Assembly (NCBI RefSeq): GCF_024623785.1
Contig: NZ_JANKBZ010000020.1
Span: forward strand, 124,001 to 188,000
Direction of reading: 5' to 3'
Source: Archangium lipolyticum
Lineage (GTDB): Bacteria; Myxococcota; Myxococcia; Myxococcales; Myxococcaceae
DNA length: 64,000 bases
Numbering within the stretch: position 1 is the first letter of the stretch; every line of letters begins with the position of its first letter. Below are positions 17,344 through 26,183 of the stretch, piece by piece. The translations under genes and the position numbers were made by a program. The notes beneath the pieces are model-generated. The model saw nothing but the letters and a program-made list of their open reading frames with translations. It did not search any database and was not told where the DNA came from.

Positions 17344-17379
17344 CCCCTCTCCCTCTGGGAGAGGGCTGGGGTGAGGGTA
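17344..17379 (+). repeat. REP-like palindromic repeat, copy 1
   Basis: The core CCCTCTCCC-tctg-GGGAGAGGG hairpin is followed by ctGGGGTGAGGGTA. It lies between two convergent genes and could end transcription from both sides. Five further copies occur in the window. Confidence 0.85.
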
Positions 17380-17390
17380 TAGGGGGTTGC

Positions 17391-20300
17391 TCACCTGGGG
17401 GCCCGTGAAACGGAGCTGGGGATCGAGGCTTCGAGCCCGGGATTCTCGTGCTCGGGGGGCCCAGAGCAAGGGAGCTCCACGGTAAAGGTAGCGCCCTCGC
17501 CGGGTTTGCTCTCCACCCTGACGGAGCCACCCAGGGCGGTCACGATCTCGTGAACGATGTAGAGGCCGAGACCGAGTCCTCCATAGTTCACGGAGGAGAC
17601 GGCGCGTTCGAAGCGGCCGAAGATATGAGGCATGCGGTCGGGAGCGATGCCGATGCCCTGGTCCTTGACGACGAGGCGGGCGGTGCCGCCCTCGCGAGAG
17701 AGGGAGAATTCGATGGGGCGGCCGGGGGCGAACTTGATGGCATTGGACAGCAGATTCCCGACCACCTGCTCCAGCCGGGAGCGGTCCCAGCGGCCCGTCA
17801 CTGCCTCCTGGACGTGGAGTGTCAGCGGACACTCGGCGCGGGTCAGGGACTGGCCATGGCGCTCGATGACCTCGCGAAGCACGGAGGAGAGATCCATCCA
17901 TTCGAGCTGGAGGTGGAGGCGGCCGGCGTGGATGCGAGAGACCTCGAGCAGTTCCTTGATCAACCCGGCGAGCTTGCGGGTTTGCTGTTCGGCGGTGCGG
18001 AGGGCGCGCTGGGCGGTTTGAGGCAGCTCGGAGTCGGCGCGCCGCATGAGCCCCTGGACGGAGAGGCGGAGGGAGGTGATGGGGGTGTTGAGCTCGTGCG
18101 AGGCGACGGACAGGAAGTCATCGCGCAGGTGGATGGCTTCCTGGGCTTCCCGGTACAGCCAGGCATTGTCGATGCAGACGGCGGCGCGGCGGGCCATCTC
18201 CTGGGCCAGGTCGAGCTCGGCCTCGGAGTAGCGGCGCCTGGCGGCGGACGACACGAAGAGGATGCTTCCGAGCGTCTTTCCGCGAGCGACGAGCGGGACG
18301 ACCATGCCGGTGCGGAAGGAGATGGTCCGAAGGATGTCGAAGTACCGCTCATCCCGGCTGAGGTTGGCCTTGCGCACGACCTGCTCGTCGAGGTTGGCGA
18401 GGAGCACGGGCTGGCCGGTGCGCAGGGTGCGGGCGATCGGCTCCGGGGAGTCCCACGTGGGAGGATAGTTCTCCGAGAGCTCGCGCAGGAGTTGCTCCTT
18501 GGCGGGCTCCTTATGGGCCAGCGCCACCCGGCGGATCCTGCTGTCCTTCTCGACCACGTCGACGACGCACCAGTCGGCCAGGTAGGGGACCACCGAGCGG
18601 GTCACCTTGGCCAGCGTCGTCTCGAAGTCGAGGGACTCGGACAGGGTGAGGCTCCACTCGGCCAGGGAGCGCACGGCCTGCTCCGCGCGCCTGCGCTCTT
18701 CCACCTCGATGCGCAGCTGTTCGAAGAGGAGGCTGTTCTCCAGGGAGATGGCGATCTGTGAGGAGAGCAGCCGCAGGACGCGGACGCGCTCGGGGGTGAA
18801 GGCGCGGGTGGCCAGGTTGTTCTCGAGGTAGAGGACACCCACTGTCCTGCCGGTCCGTTGGATGGGAATGGCGAGGGCGGACTTCACGGCGTGCTGGACG
18901 ACGTAGGGGTCGGAGGAGAAGCGTCCTTGCCGGGCGGCATCCGCCAGGACGAGGGTCTCTCCCGACCGGTAGGCGTGTTCGATGACGGTGCCAGGCACCT
19001 GGCCCGATTCCTCCAGGGTGGAGTGCAACAGCGAGACGGGCTCGGAGACGGTGCCCACCGCGCGCAAGCAGAGGGAGTCCTTCTCCTCGAGCACGAGCGC
19101 GCCACGCTGGGCTCCCGCCGCCTCGAGACAGACGCCCATGAGCTTCTCGAGGAGGCGCTCCAGGACGACCTCGCTGACGAGCGTCTCGGCGGACTTGAGG
19201 AGGGTGAGCAGATCGAGGGTGGAGCCCGCCGGCCCGGGACGCTCCGAGGTGGGGGCCGGGGGGTCCCAGTGAGTGGGCTCGATTGGCGTCAGGTCGGAGA
19301 ACTCCTCCTCGAGATCCGACACCTTGGCCTGGGCGCCCCAACGGGCATGGCCCTCGAGGGCGGAGCGCAGATAGCCGTGGGCGAGGCGCTTGCCACCGAC
19401 GGAGAGGTAGTAGCGGCCCGCGAGCTCGTTGGCGAGTGCCTCCTCGTGGATGAACTGCTCGCGATGGGCGCCCTCGATGGCCTGGTCGTAGAGCCGCAGG
19501 GCCTCGAGGTGTCTTCCCTCGATGCGGGCGAGCTCGGCGCTGACGAGCAGGTGTTTGTGGCGGTAGTTCTCCGGGCAGTTCTCCGCCCAGATGGCGAGCT
19601 GGCGCTGGTTGGCCGCGAGCTCCTCCAGGAGGTGGGCCTTCTCCCCGGGCGAAGCCTTGTCGTAGCGGGCCGTCAGGCTCAGCGAGGTGTAGAAGTTGTG
19701 TTCAGTGAGGAGGTGCCACCCTTGCAGGAACAGGAGGAATCCCTGGCCCCGCCGCGACATCTCCCGGGCGTCCTCGATGTCGCCCAGGAGGTAGGACACC
19801 TGGAGGCGCTGGATCCAGTACATGCCCAGGACGGTGGGCACCTCCCGGTTCTTGGCGAGGAACGCTTCCTCGTCGAACGTGTCATCCTCGAAGCGGGCGT
19901 GCTCGCGAGTCCGATCCTGCAGGCAGCGGATGGCCTGACGGAGGCTGATGAGGGATTGAATGCGCCAGAGCAGGCCCGCCTTCCGGACGTAGGCCAGGTC
20001 GGTCTCGATCTCCGCGAGCACCTGGGAGAGCCCGGTGCCCATCGCGAACAAGGTGTTCACCGTGGCGGGGAACGTGTAGCTGGCCAGGTGGAGATCGCCG
20101 CTCGCATGCGCGGAGGTGAAGGCCTGACGGAGGATGGGCATGCTGGTGCGTAGGGGCGCCCGCCAATGATTCACACCCAGCCCGAACGTGACCAGCGCCC
20201 TGCTCCTCTGCCGGAGATCCGTGTACCGTCGGCACAGCTCCACGCCCAGGCACCCGAAGGCATGGCCGGTGGCGTAGTCACCCAGCCGTGAGGCCAGGAT

Positions 20301-23093
20301 CCCTCCGTACACGGCATACGACGTGGGCGCATGGCGTGTATTGCCATGCTTCAACGACAGGTTGACGACACGGGTGTTGATGAAGGCGAACAGTTGGGGA
20401 TCGATGTACATGGTCGCCAGGCCCGTCTCCGTCAGGAGCCGCATGCAGGCCAGATGATCCGGGTCCTCCGCCGTGGGTTCCTCGAGGATCTCCTCCATGG
20501 AGCGGCCCCTCGTGTTCTCCTTCACCCTGGCGAACTCGGCCTGGAGCGCCTGGGGGGCGTCCTGCTTTTCTGGCAGCTCCACGCCGAACAACCGCAATCC
20601 CTCTCGTCCCCACTGAAGCGCATCCGGGAAGGCCTGTCTCATCATGCCGGCGAGGATCCGGAGGATGTAGAGATCCGCCTTCTCGAAGCGCGACGAGGCA
20701 TGGACCAGTGCGGAGGAGATGATTCCCTCGGCGGACTCCAGGGCGCTCGCGAGGTACGCACACTCCGCCGCCTCCTTGTGGAGCCGGAAGGTCTGCTCGT
20801 AGCTCGTCCGCCACGCATCCCCGGGGAGGAGCTCGATGCCGCGGGTGAGGTAGCCGAGCGCGGAGCGGAAGGCCGCCGAGGCCTTGGCCTTGGCTCCCGC
20901 CTGGAAGTTGAGCCGGACCAGGTCCAGCCGTTCCGTTTCACTCGTCACCAGGTCCGCGCCCAGGTCGAGCTGATCCACCATGTCGAAGAGCCGCTCGTCC
21001 TGCTCGCGTTCGAGGGCGGCCCGCATCTGGCGTCCCGCCTCGAGGTGGAAGCGCTTCTTCTCGTCCTCGGACAGGAGCGAATACGCGGCCTGCTGGACGC
21101 GGTCGTGGGCGAAGCGGTAGGTGGTGTTCTGGGGGATGAGGAGCCCTTCCTGGATGGCGCTCCTGAGCGCGCCGGCCGTGTCGCCCACGGGCCTGTGCAC
21201 CAGCGCGGCGAGCAGGGGGAGGTCCACCTGGTGCCCCAGACAGGCCGCCACCTTCAGCAGGCGCTGGGTCCGCTCGGGAAGCCGGCGGATGGTCGCGAGC
21301 ATCAGCTCGACCACGTTCTCGGTCACGTCCACCTGGGCGATCCGCGAGAGCGTCCAGTCCCAGGTGCCGCGCTGGACGTCGAAGCTCAACAGGCCGGCGT
21401 GGTGGAGGTACTTGAGGAAACGGGTGACGAAGAGGGGGTTGCCCGCCGTCTTGTGCAGCACGAGCTCCGCCAGGGGCCGGACGTCCGCGGCCTCGCGGCG
21501 CAGGGTGTCGCCGCAGAGTGCCGTGATCGCCTCGAGGTCCAGGGGGCGCACCTCGATGACGTGGATGTCGAGCTTCTTCTGCCGGATGGCCTCGAGGGCC
21601 CGGGTGACCGGGTGCTCCGGTCCGACCTCCTCGGCCCGGCAGGAGCTCGACCACAACACGTGGTTCGAGTCCGGATCCGAGGCGAGGTGCTGCAAGAGCT
21701 TGACCGAGGCGGGATCGGCCCACTGGAGGTCATCCAGGAACAGCAGGAGGGGCCGTTCCGGGGTGGCGAGTGCCTGGATGAATGCCTGGAAGGTCAGGAG
21801 GAAGACGCGCTCGGCCTCCGTGGGCCTGAGGTCGGGCACGGGAGGCTGCGGACCGAGGAACTGCTCCAATCCGGGGACGAGCCCGAGGATGACGCGGCCG
21901 TTGGTTCCCAGGGCCTTCGAGAGCCGGCTCCGCCACGTCTCCTGGACGTCGGCCGGTTCCCTGGACAACCCGTCCAGCAACCCCTGGAAGGCCGCCACCA
22001 GCGGGGCGTAGGGCACGTTGCCCTGGAGCTGGTCGAACTTGCCGGAGAGGAACCAGCCTCCACGCCCGAGGCGTTGGCCCAACTCCTGGACGAGGGCCGA
22101 CTTGCCGATGCCCGCCGGGCCCGTGAGCATCACCCGCTCACTCGGGCCCGTCCGGACGCGCTTCAGGGCGTCCTCGAGCAGGGTCAGCTCGCGCTCGCGC
22201 CCGTAGAGCCGCTCCGGAATGGGGAGCTGCCGGGCGGAGTCGAGCCGGCCGAGCTCGAAGGTCTCGAGTCCGCTGGAGGTCCGCTTGCGCCTCCGCGCCT
22301 CCTGGAGATCGGCCAGGAGGGAGTCAGTGCTCTGGTAGCGCTCCTCGGGCATCTTGGCGAGCAGCTTGAGCACGAGCGCCGAGAGGATCTCCGGGATGCG
22401 GGGGTTGGCGTGAACGGGCGGCAGGGGAGGCCGGGCGAGGTGGGCGTGGACGAGCTCGATCGGGTCGGAGGACAGGAACGGAGGCTGGCCCGTGAGCAGC
22501 TCGTAGAAGGTCGCGCCCAATGAATAGAGGTCGGCACGGTGATCGACGAGGCGATCCATGCGCCCCGTCTGCTCGGGCGCGATGTAGGGCAGCGCCAGCT
22601 CGAGCTCGCCGAGGATGTTCGCGGGAGGGGTGGGTCCAGCGGCCCGGATGGCGAGGTCGAAGTCGATCACCGTCAGGTGGATGGACCCCGGCCTCACGAT
22701 GATGTTGGTCGGGTTGATGTCCCGGTGGATGACGTCGTGCCGGTGGATGTGTCCGAGGATCTCCGTCAGCTGGATGGCCAGCTCCAGGAAGGTGTCGGGC
22801 TCGAACGGATGGTGTTTCGACCAGTCCCGGAGGTCTCGAGGGCCAGCGTCCTCGAGGACGAGCGCTGGCATTCCGGCTGTGTCCTCGAGGGAGAGGGCCC
22901 TCACCACGCCCGGCGTCCCCAACCTCTCGAGCTCCCGAAGCAGCTCGAGCTCGTGGTGGAGCATCGCCGTGCTGCTGGGGGCGAGGGGGCCATGGCGGGC
23001 CCGTTTGAGGACCAGGGATTCAGCGTCCCCCTTCCAGAGGCGGGACACGCTGTACCGGCGTCCTCGGTGGATCTCCTGCGACAACCCCATCAT
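17391..23093 (-). CDS. Giant hybrid sensor: Ser/Thr kinase, AAA ATPase, TPR-like region, two GAF domains, histidine kinase
   Basis: The 1900-residue protein has a Ser/Thr kinase domain (1-270) with Lys30 in LVLKRA, HRDINPTN (123-130) and DFD in place of DFG (144-146). Next is an ATPase with Walker A GPAGIGKS (Lys331) and Walker B LLLFLDDLQW, then a long TPR-like helical region (about 700-1250) and two GAF-like domains (about 1315-1650). A histidine kinase core follows, with His1666 in VASHELNTP, N box NLLSNAIKF, G1 DQGIGIAP and G2 GLGLGLYI. No membrane segment is seen, so it is probably a cytoplasmic integrator with both kinase chemistries. The second methionine (23090) is an equally possible start. 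No regulator is adjacent. A paralogue lies at 45438-51056. Confidence 0.93.
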   Translation of the reverse strand: MMGLSQEIHRGRRYSVSRLWKGDAESLVLKRARHGPLAPSSTAMLHHELELLRELERLGTPGVVRALSLEDTAGMPALVLEDAGPRDLRDWSKHHPFEPDTFLELAIQLTEILGHIHRHDVIHRDINPTNIIVRPGSIHLTVIDFDLAIRAAGPTPPANILGELELALPYIAPEQTGRMDRLVDHRADLYSLGATFYELLTGQPPFLSSDPIELVHAHLARPPLPPVHANPRIPEILSALVLKLLAKMPEERYQSTDSLLADLQEARRRKRTSSGLETFELGRLDSARQLPIPERLYGRERELTLLEDALKRVRTGPSERVMLTGPAGIGKSALVQELGQRLGRGGWFLSGKFDQLQGNVPYAPLVAAFQGLLDGLSREPADVQETWRSRLSKALGTNGRVILGLVPGLEQFLGPQPPVPDLRPTEAERVFLLTFQAFIQALATPERPLLLFLDDLQWADPASVKLLQHLASDPDSNHVLWSSSCRAEEVGPEHPVTRALEAIRQKKLDIHVIEVRPLDLEAITALCGDTLRREAADVRPLAELVLHKTAGNPLFVTRFLKYLHHAGLLSFDVQRGTWDWTLSRIAQVDVTENVVELMLATIRRLPERTQRLLKVAACLGHQVDLPLLAALVHRPVGDTAGALRSAIQEGLLIPQNTTYRFAHDRVQQAAYSLLSEDEKKRFHLEAGRQMRAALEREQDERLFDMVDQLDLGADLVTSETERLDLVRLNFQAGAKAKASAAFRSALGYLTRGIELLPGDAWRTSYEQTFRLHKEAAECAYLASALESAEGIISSALVHASSRFEKADLYILRILAGMMRQAFPDALQWGREGLRLFGVELPEKQDAPQALQAEFARVKENTRGRSMEEILEEPTAEDPDHLACMRLLTETGLATMYIDPQLFAFINTRVVNLSLKHGNTRHAPTSYAVYGGILASRLGDYATGHAFGCLGVELCRRYTDLRQRSRALVTFGLGVNHWRAPLRTSMPILRQAFTSAHASGDLHLASYTFPATVNTLFAMGTGLSQVLAEIETDLAYVRKAGLLWRIQSLISLRQAIRCLQDRTREHARFEDDTFDEEAFLAKNREVPTVLGMYWIQRLQVSYLLGDIEDAREMSRRGQGFLLFLQGWHLLTEHNFYTSLSLTARYDKASPGEKAHLLEELAANQRQLAIWAENCPENYRHKHLLVSAELARIEGRHLEALRLYDQAIEGAHREQFIHEEALANELAGRYYLSVGGKRLAHGYLRSALEGHARWGAQAKVSDLEEEFSDLTPIEPTHWDPPAPTSERPGPAGSTLDLLTLLKSAETLVSEVVLERLLEKLMGVCLEAAGAQRGALVLEEKDSLCLRAVGTVSEPVSLLHSTLEESGQVPGTVIEHAYRSGETLVLADAARQGRFSSDPYVVQHAVKSALAIPIQRTGRTVGVLYLENNLATRAFTPERVRVLRLLSSQIAISLENSLLFEQLRIEVEERRRAEQAVRSLAEWSLTLSESLDFETTLAKVTRSVVPYLADWCVVDVVEKDSRIRRVALAHKEPAKEQLLRELSENYPPTWDSPEPIARTLRTGQPVLLANLDEQVVRKANLSRDERYFDILRTISFRTGMVVPLVARGKTLGSILFVSSAARRRYSEAELDLAQEMARRAAVCIDNAWLYREAQEAIHLRDDFLSVASHELNTPITSLRLSVQGLMRRADSELPQTAQRALRTAEQQTRKLAGLIKELLEVSRIHAGRLHLQLEWMDLSSVLREVIERHGQSLTRAECPLTLHVQEAVTGRWDRSRLEQVVGNLLSNAIKFAPGRPIEFSLSREGGTARLVVKDQGIGIAPDRMPHIFGRFERAVSSVNYGGLGLGLYIVHEIVTALGGSVRVESKPGEGATFTVELPCSGPPEHENPGLEASIPSSVSRAPR

Positions 23094-23161
23094 GACCCCC
23101 AGGGTCTGAACATTCGACCGGGGTCCCCCTCCGGGGAAGTGTTCCCGGCGGTCCTTCTCCC

Positions 23162-23449
23162 TTACGTCTTCTTGAACAGCGCCTCCGCGGCGGACAGGAA
23201 TGCGTCCTTGCCCTGCTTCGCGTGCAGGCCGCCCTCGCCAATCTGGAAGAGCTCACAGAAATTGGCTTCGTCCTTGTCCGAGGGGACCTCGGCGAAGGGC
23301 TCCTTGCACTGCTTCGCCACCCTCTCGTCGAAGTGGCGGCAGTTGCGGCACGAGTGCACTTCCTCGCCGCAGTGGGGGCACGTGTCGCGCCGCCCCACCT
23401 GATTACCCACGATGTCGAGTTCGCGTCCGCAGTGCGCGCAGCCAGGCAT
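23162..23449 (-). CDS. Small cysteine-rich zinc-ribbon protein
   Basis: The 95-residue protein opens with three CxxC pairs (CAHC, CPHC, CRNC) and further cysteines (QCKEP, NFCELF), a pattern of one or two zinc ribbons. The C-terminal third is a charged helix ending in LFKKT. No enzyme motif is present. Zinc-stabilised protein or nucleic acid binding is likely from the fold alone. It lies upstream of, and on the same strand as, the giant hybrid kinase. Confidence 0.75.
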   Translation of the reverse strand: MPGCAHCGRELDIVGNQVGRRDTCPHCGEEVHSCRNCRHFDERVAKQCKEPFAEVPSDKDEANFCELFQIGEGGLHAKQGKDAFLSAAEALFKKT

Positions 23450-23512
23450 GCTCCACCTCCACTCGGGGGGTGGACCAGTCTATGCCAGCGCGGCCGCCTC
23501 GCCGCGAGTCCC

Positions 23513-23920
23513 CTACGAACGGGAGGGACGGATGGCCGCCCGCACAGGGACCGGCTCGGCCGCTGGAGCGGACTCCAGCTCGCCCGCGGCCTCGTCCAGC
23601 TCTCCGTTCAGCCGGCGCAGCATCCTCAGCATCCAGGCGCACGCCGCCGCGAGCACCGCCACCATGACGCCCAGCTCCTGGCCACGCTGCCACACGTGCG
23701 CCCGCTCCAGCACCGCCCGGCGCTTCGCGAACGTCTCCAGCTGCTGGGCTGCCTGCGTGTCGTCGAGGCTCCGCGCGTACTCGCTCGCCTGGGCCTTGCT
23801 CCGCTCCAGCAGCCAGTCCGCCTCCGAGCGCAGCAGCTCCGCGCGGTACCAGCACCCCACCGCGCACGCCGCCGACAACAGGGAGACGAACACCGCTGTT
23901 GTCACGCTGAACAGTCGCAT
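23513..23920 (-). CDS. Small membrane protein of unknown function
   Basis: The 135-residue protein has an N-terminal hydrophobic segment (LFSVTTAVFVSLLSAACAVGC), a helical region of about 60 residues, a second hydrophobic segment (LGVMVAVLAAACAWML) and a Glu/Ala-rich tail. This fits a two-pass membrane protein with a helical extracytoplasmic loop. I chose the ATG at 23920 because GGAGG precedes it closely and the membrane segment starts there. No family is recognised. Confidence 0.65.
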   Translation of the reverse strand: MRLFSVTTAVFVSLLSAACAVGCWYRAELLRSEADWLLERSKAQASEYARSLDDTQAAQQLETFAKRRAVLERAHVWQRGQELGVMVAVLAAACAWMLRMLRRLNGELDEAAGELESAPAAEPVPVRAAIRPSRS

Positions 23921-24014
23921 GACCCCTCCGGACCGCCATTTCCACGGATGCCGGACACCCGGGACTGCTCCGGCTTCCCGAAGACAGTAGCCGATGGTAG
24001 GGAGCCCTACCGCC

Positions 24015-24653
24015 ATGGGCAAGCCCTACCGTCCGAAAGACCACTATTTCAAGAAAGCCAAGCAAGAAGGGCTGAGGGCCCGTTCCGCCTTCAAGGTGGA
24101 TGAAATCCTCAAGCGCTTCCCCTTCTTGAAGAAGGGCGCCTCGGTGCTCGACCTGGGTGCGGCGCCCGGGGGCTTCTTGCAGATCCTCGCCGACGTGGTG
24201 GGCCCCCAGGGCCGGGTCATCGGGGTGGACATCGTCCCCATCCGGCCCTTCTCCCAGCCGTACGTGAAGACGGCGGTGCTGGACGTGCTCGCCGACGACT
24301 TCGACGCGAAGCTGCGCGAGCTGTACGACGGGCCCTTCGACGCCGTCATCTCCGACATGGCCCCCAAGACGAGCGGCATCCGCACCACGGACGAGGCGCG
24401 CAGTCTGCGGCTGGCCCGCAAGGCGCTCGAGGTGTCGGTGACCCGCGGCCGTCCGGGCTCGGCCTTCGTCGCCAAGCTCTTCATGGGCGGCGAATTCGAG
24501 GAGTTCCGCGGCGAGGTGCGTGCCGCCTTCGAGGAGGTCAAACTGGTTCGCCCCGAGGCCACTCGCGGCGCCAGCATGGAGGTGTACATCGTGGGCCTGC
24601 GCCGCAGGGCTCCGGCGCCCCCCTCGGTGACGACGGGTCCGGCGGCGTCCTAG
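24015..24653 (+). CDS. rlmE: RlmE/FtsJ-family 23S rRNA 2'-O-methyltransferase
   Basis: The 212-residue protein has the RrmJ/FtsJ fold. SAM-binding motif I is LDLGAAPGGF. The K-D-K-E catalytic tetrad is visible as Lys in SAFKVDE, Asp in SDMAPKTSG, Lys in VAKLFMGG and Glu in MEVYIVG. Members methylate the ribose of a uridine in the peptidyl-transferase loop of 23S rRNA. The ATG at 24015 (MGKPYRPKDHYF) matches the usual family start. It is followed closely by an unrelated small gene on the same strand. Confidence 0.9.
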   Translation: MGKPYRPKDHYFKKAKQEGLRARSAFKVDEILKRFPFLKKGASVLDLGAAPGGFLQILADVVGPQGRVIGVDIVPIRPFSQPYVKTAVLDVLADDFDAKLRELYDGPFDAVISDMAPKTSGIRTTDEARSLRLARKALEVSVTRGRPGSAFVAKLFMGGEFEEFRGEVRAAFEEVKLVRPEATRGASMEVYIVGLRRRAPAPPSVTTGPAAS

Positions 24654-24666
24654 ATTGGGCGGTCTC

Positions 24667-25389
24667 ATGCGGCCCATGGACACCTTCATCATCGATGAGA
24701 TCAACGAGGCCCACGGCTTCGCCCGTCTGCGCGCGGAGAGTGGCGCGGGTCTCTTCCACTGTGGGCTCTTTCCCGAGCTGCCCGGAGGGGAGCTGAGCCC
24801 CTTGCGCCTCCAGGTGGGAGATCGGGTGTCCGGTCTCCGGCGCGGGCAGACGGTCTCCCACATCCAGTGGCTCTCCCGGGCCGCGCCGCCGGAGGAGCTG
24901 GTGCGGCGGATGGAGGAGCTGTTGCGGCAGCTCGAGGCACGGGGGTTGCCGGTGGACCTGGCGCCCGAGCCGCTCGCGGACCACCAGTGGCGCGAGGGCG
25001 CGGGCAGCCCGCTGCTGAAGGCGCTGAAGCCGAAGCTCCGGCTCTTCTTCGACTGGGAGGCGGCGCACCCCTTCGAGGACGAGCGGCTGCTGGACCGGGT
25101 GGAGCAGGCCACGCAGGAGCACCTGCCCGGCTTCTCGGTGCTGCCCATCCCCGGACAGGCCCGATTCCGGGTGGAGCCCGGGTCGCTCGTCATCGTCGGC
25201 GGCGAGCCGGACTGGGACGAGCCGGTCCGGCTCTTCGGGCCGCTCGTGGAGCACATCAACCGGGAGCTCGGGAGCACCGGGGCGCGGGTGCGCTGGGTGC
25301 CCGTGCGCGACAACTGGGTGCTCGCGTCCCCCGAACTGGTGGAGCTGCTGGTGGCCAACGGCGTCCTGCAGGGGCGGGCGTTGGCCTGA
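24667..25389 (+). CDS. Conserved-looking protein of unknown function
   Basis: The 240-residue soluble protein starts MRPMDTFIIDEINEAHGFARL. Its first 70 residues could form a small beta-barrel of OB or cold-shock type (GFARLR, LFHCGLF, GDRVSGL). The remainder is mixed alpha/beta without a catalytic motif I can name. It follows rlmE by 13 bp, so the two may be co-transcribed. Its stop codon and that of the convergent SRAP gene lie in one short palindrome. Confidence 0.7.
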   Translation: MRPMDTFIIDEINEAHGFARLRAESGAGLFHCGLFPELPGGELSPLRLQVGDRVSGLRRGQTVSHIQWLSRAAPPEELVRRMEELLRQLEARGLPVDLAPEPLADHQWREGAGSPLLKALKPKLRLFFDWEAAHPFEDERLLDRVEQATQEHLPGFSVLPIPGQARFRVEPGSLVIVGGEPDWDEPVRLFGPLVEHINRELGSTGARVRWVPVRDNWVLASPELVELLVANGVLQGRALA

Positions 25390-25392
25390 GCG

Positions 25393-26085
25393 TCAGGTCA
25401 GGAGCGAGGCCTGGCTCGCCACGCGCTCCACGCAGGCCGCCACGTCGTTCGTCGGCGAGTTCACCACGCGCCCCACCTCCCAGGCCTCCAGGGGCTCGTC
25501 CTCGTTGGGCACCAGCAGCGGTTGCAGCACCGAGGCCTCCTGCGGCTCCGGGCGCAGCCACACGTCCCGGGCCGCGGGCGGCAGGATGACGGGCATCCGG
25601 TCGTGGATGGGGGCCATCAGCGCGTTGGGCCCGGTGGTGATGAGGGTGCAGGTGCGCAGCACCTCTCCGGTGTCCGGAGCGGTCCACTCCTCCCAGAGTC
25701 CGGCGAAGGTCATGGGCAGGCCATCCTTGCGGCGGAAGAGGTAGGGCGTCTTGGGCTTCGTGCTCTGCTTCCACTCGAACCAGCCGTCCACCAGCACCAG
25801 GCAGCGCCGGCGCTTGAGCGCGGAGCGGAAGCTGGGCTTCTCCGCCACCGTCTCGCCGCGGGCGTTGATGAGCTTGTTGCCGATGGAGGCTTCCTTCGCC
25901 CAGGAGGGGATGAGGCCCCAGCGGTAGGCGTCCAGCATCCGCTCCCCGTCGTTGATGACCACGGGCATCAGCTGGGTGGGGGCGAGGTTGTAGCGGGGGC
26001 GCTCGAGGGCGGTGCGGATGCCGGTGAGGGCGAACTCACGGGCGATCGCCAGGGCGGGGGTCTGGATGGTGACGCGGCCACACAT
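25393..26085 (-). CDS. yedK: SOS-response-associated (SRAP/YedK/HMCES) protein
   Basis: The 230-residue protein starts MCGRVTI, and the Cys exposed after Met removal is the catalytic residue that forms a covalent DNA-protein crosslink at abasic sites in single-stranded DNA. Other conserved positions are visible: NARGET, GWFEWK (Glu) and MAPIHDRMPVIL (His). I set the start at 26085 because Cys must be residue 2. It is transcribed toward the preceding plus-strand gene and diverges from the alpha-2-macroglobulin gene. Confidence 0.9.
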   Translation of the reverse strand: MCGRVTIQTPALAIAREFALTGIRTALERPRYNLAPTQLMPVVINDGERMLDAYRWGLIPSWAKEASIGNKLINARGETVAEKPSFRSALKRRRCLVLVDGWFEWKQSTKPKTPYLFRRKDGLPMTFAGLWEEWTAPDTGEVLRTCTLITTGPNALMAPIHDRMPVILPPAARDVWLRPEPQEASVLQPLLVPNEDEPLEAWEVGRVVNSPTNDVAACVERVASQASLLT

Positions 26086-26183
26086 GGCTCTCAGTATGCC
26101 CCGCCCGGGTGGGGTGCTCCACAAGCGTGACCGGGAGCCACTTCCCGGATCCCAGGCGGACGGGCTGTGCCTAGAGTGCCCAC

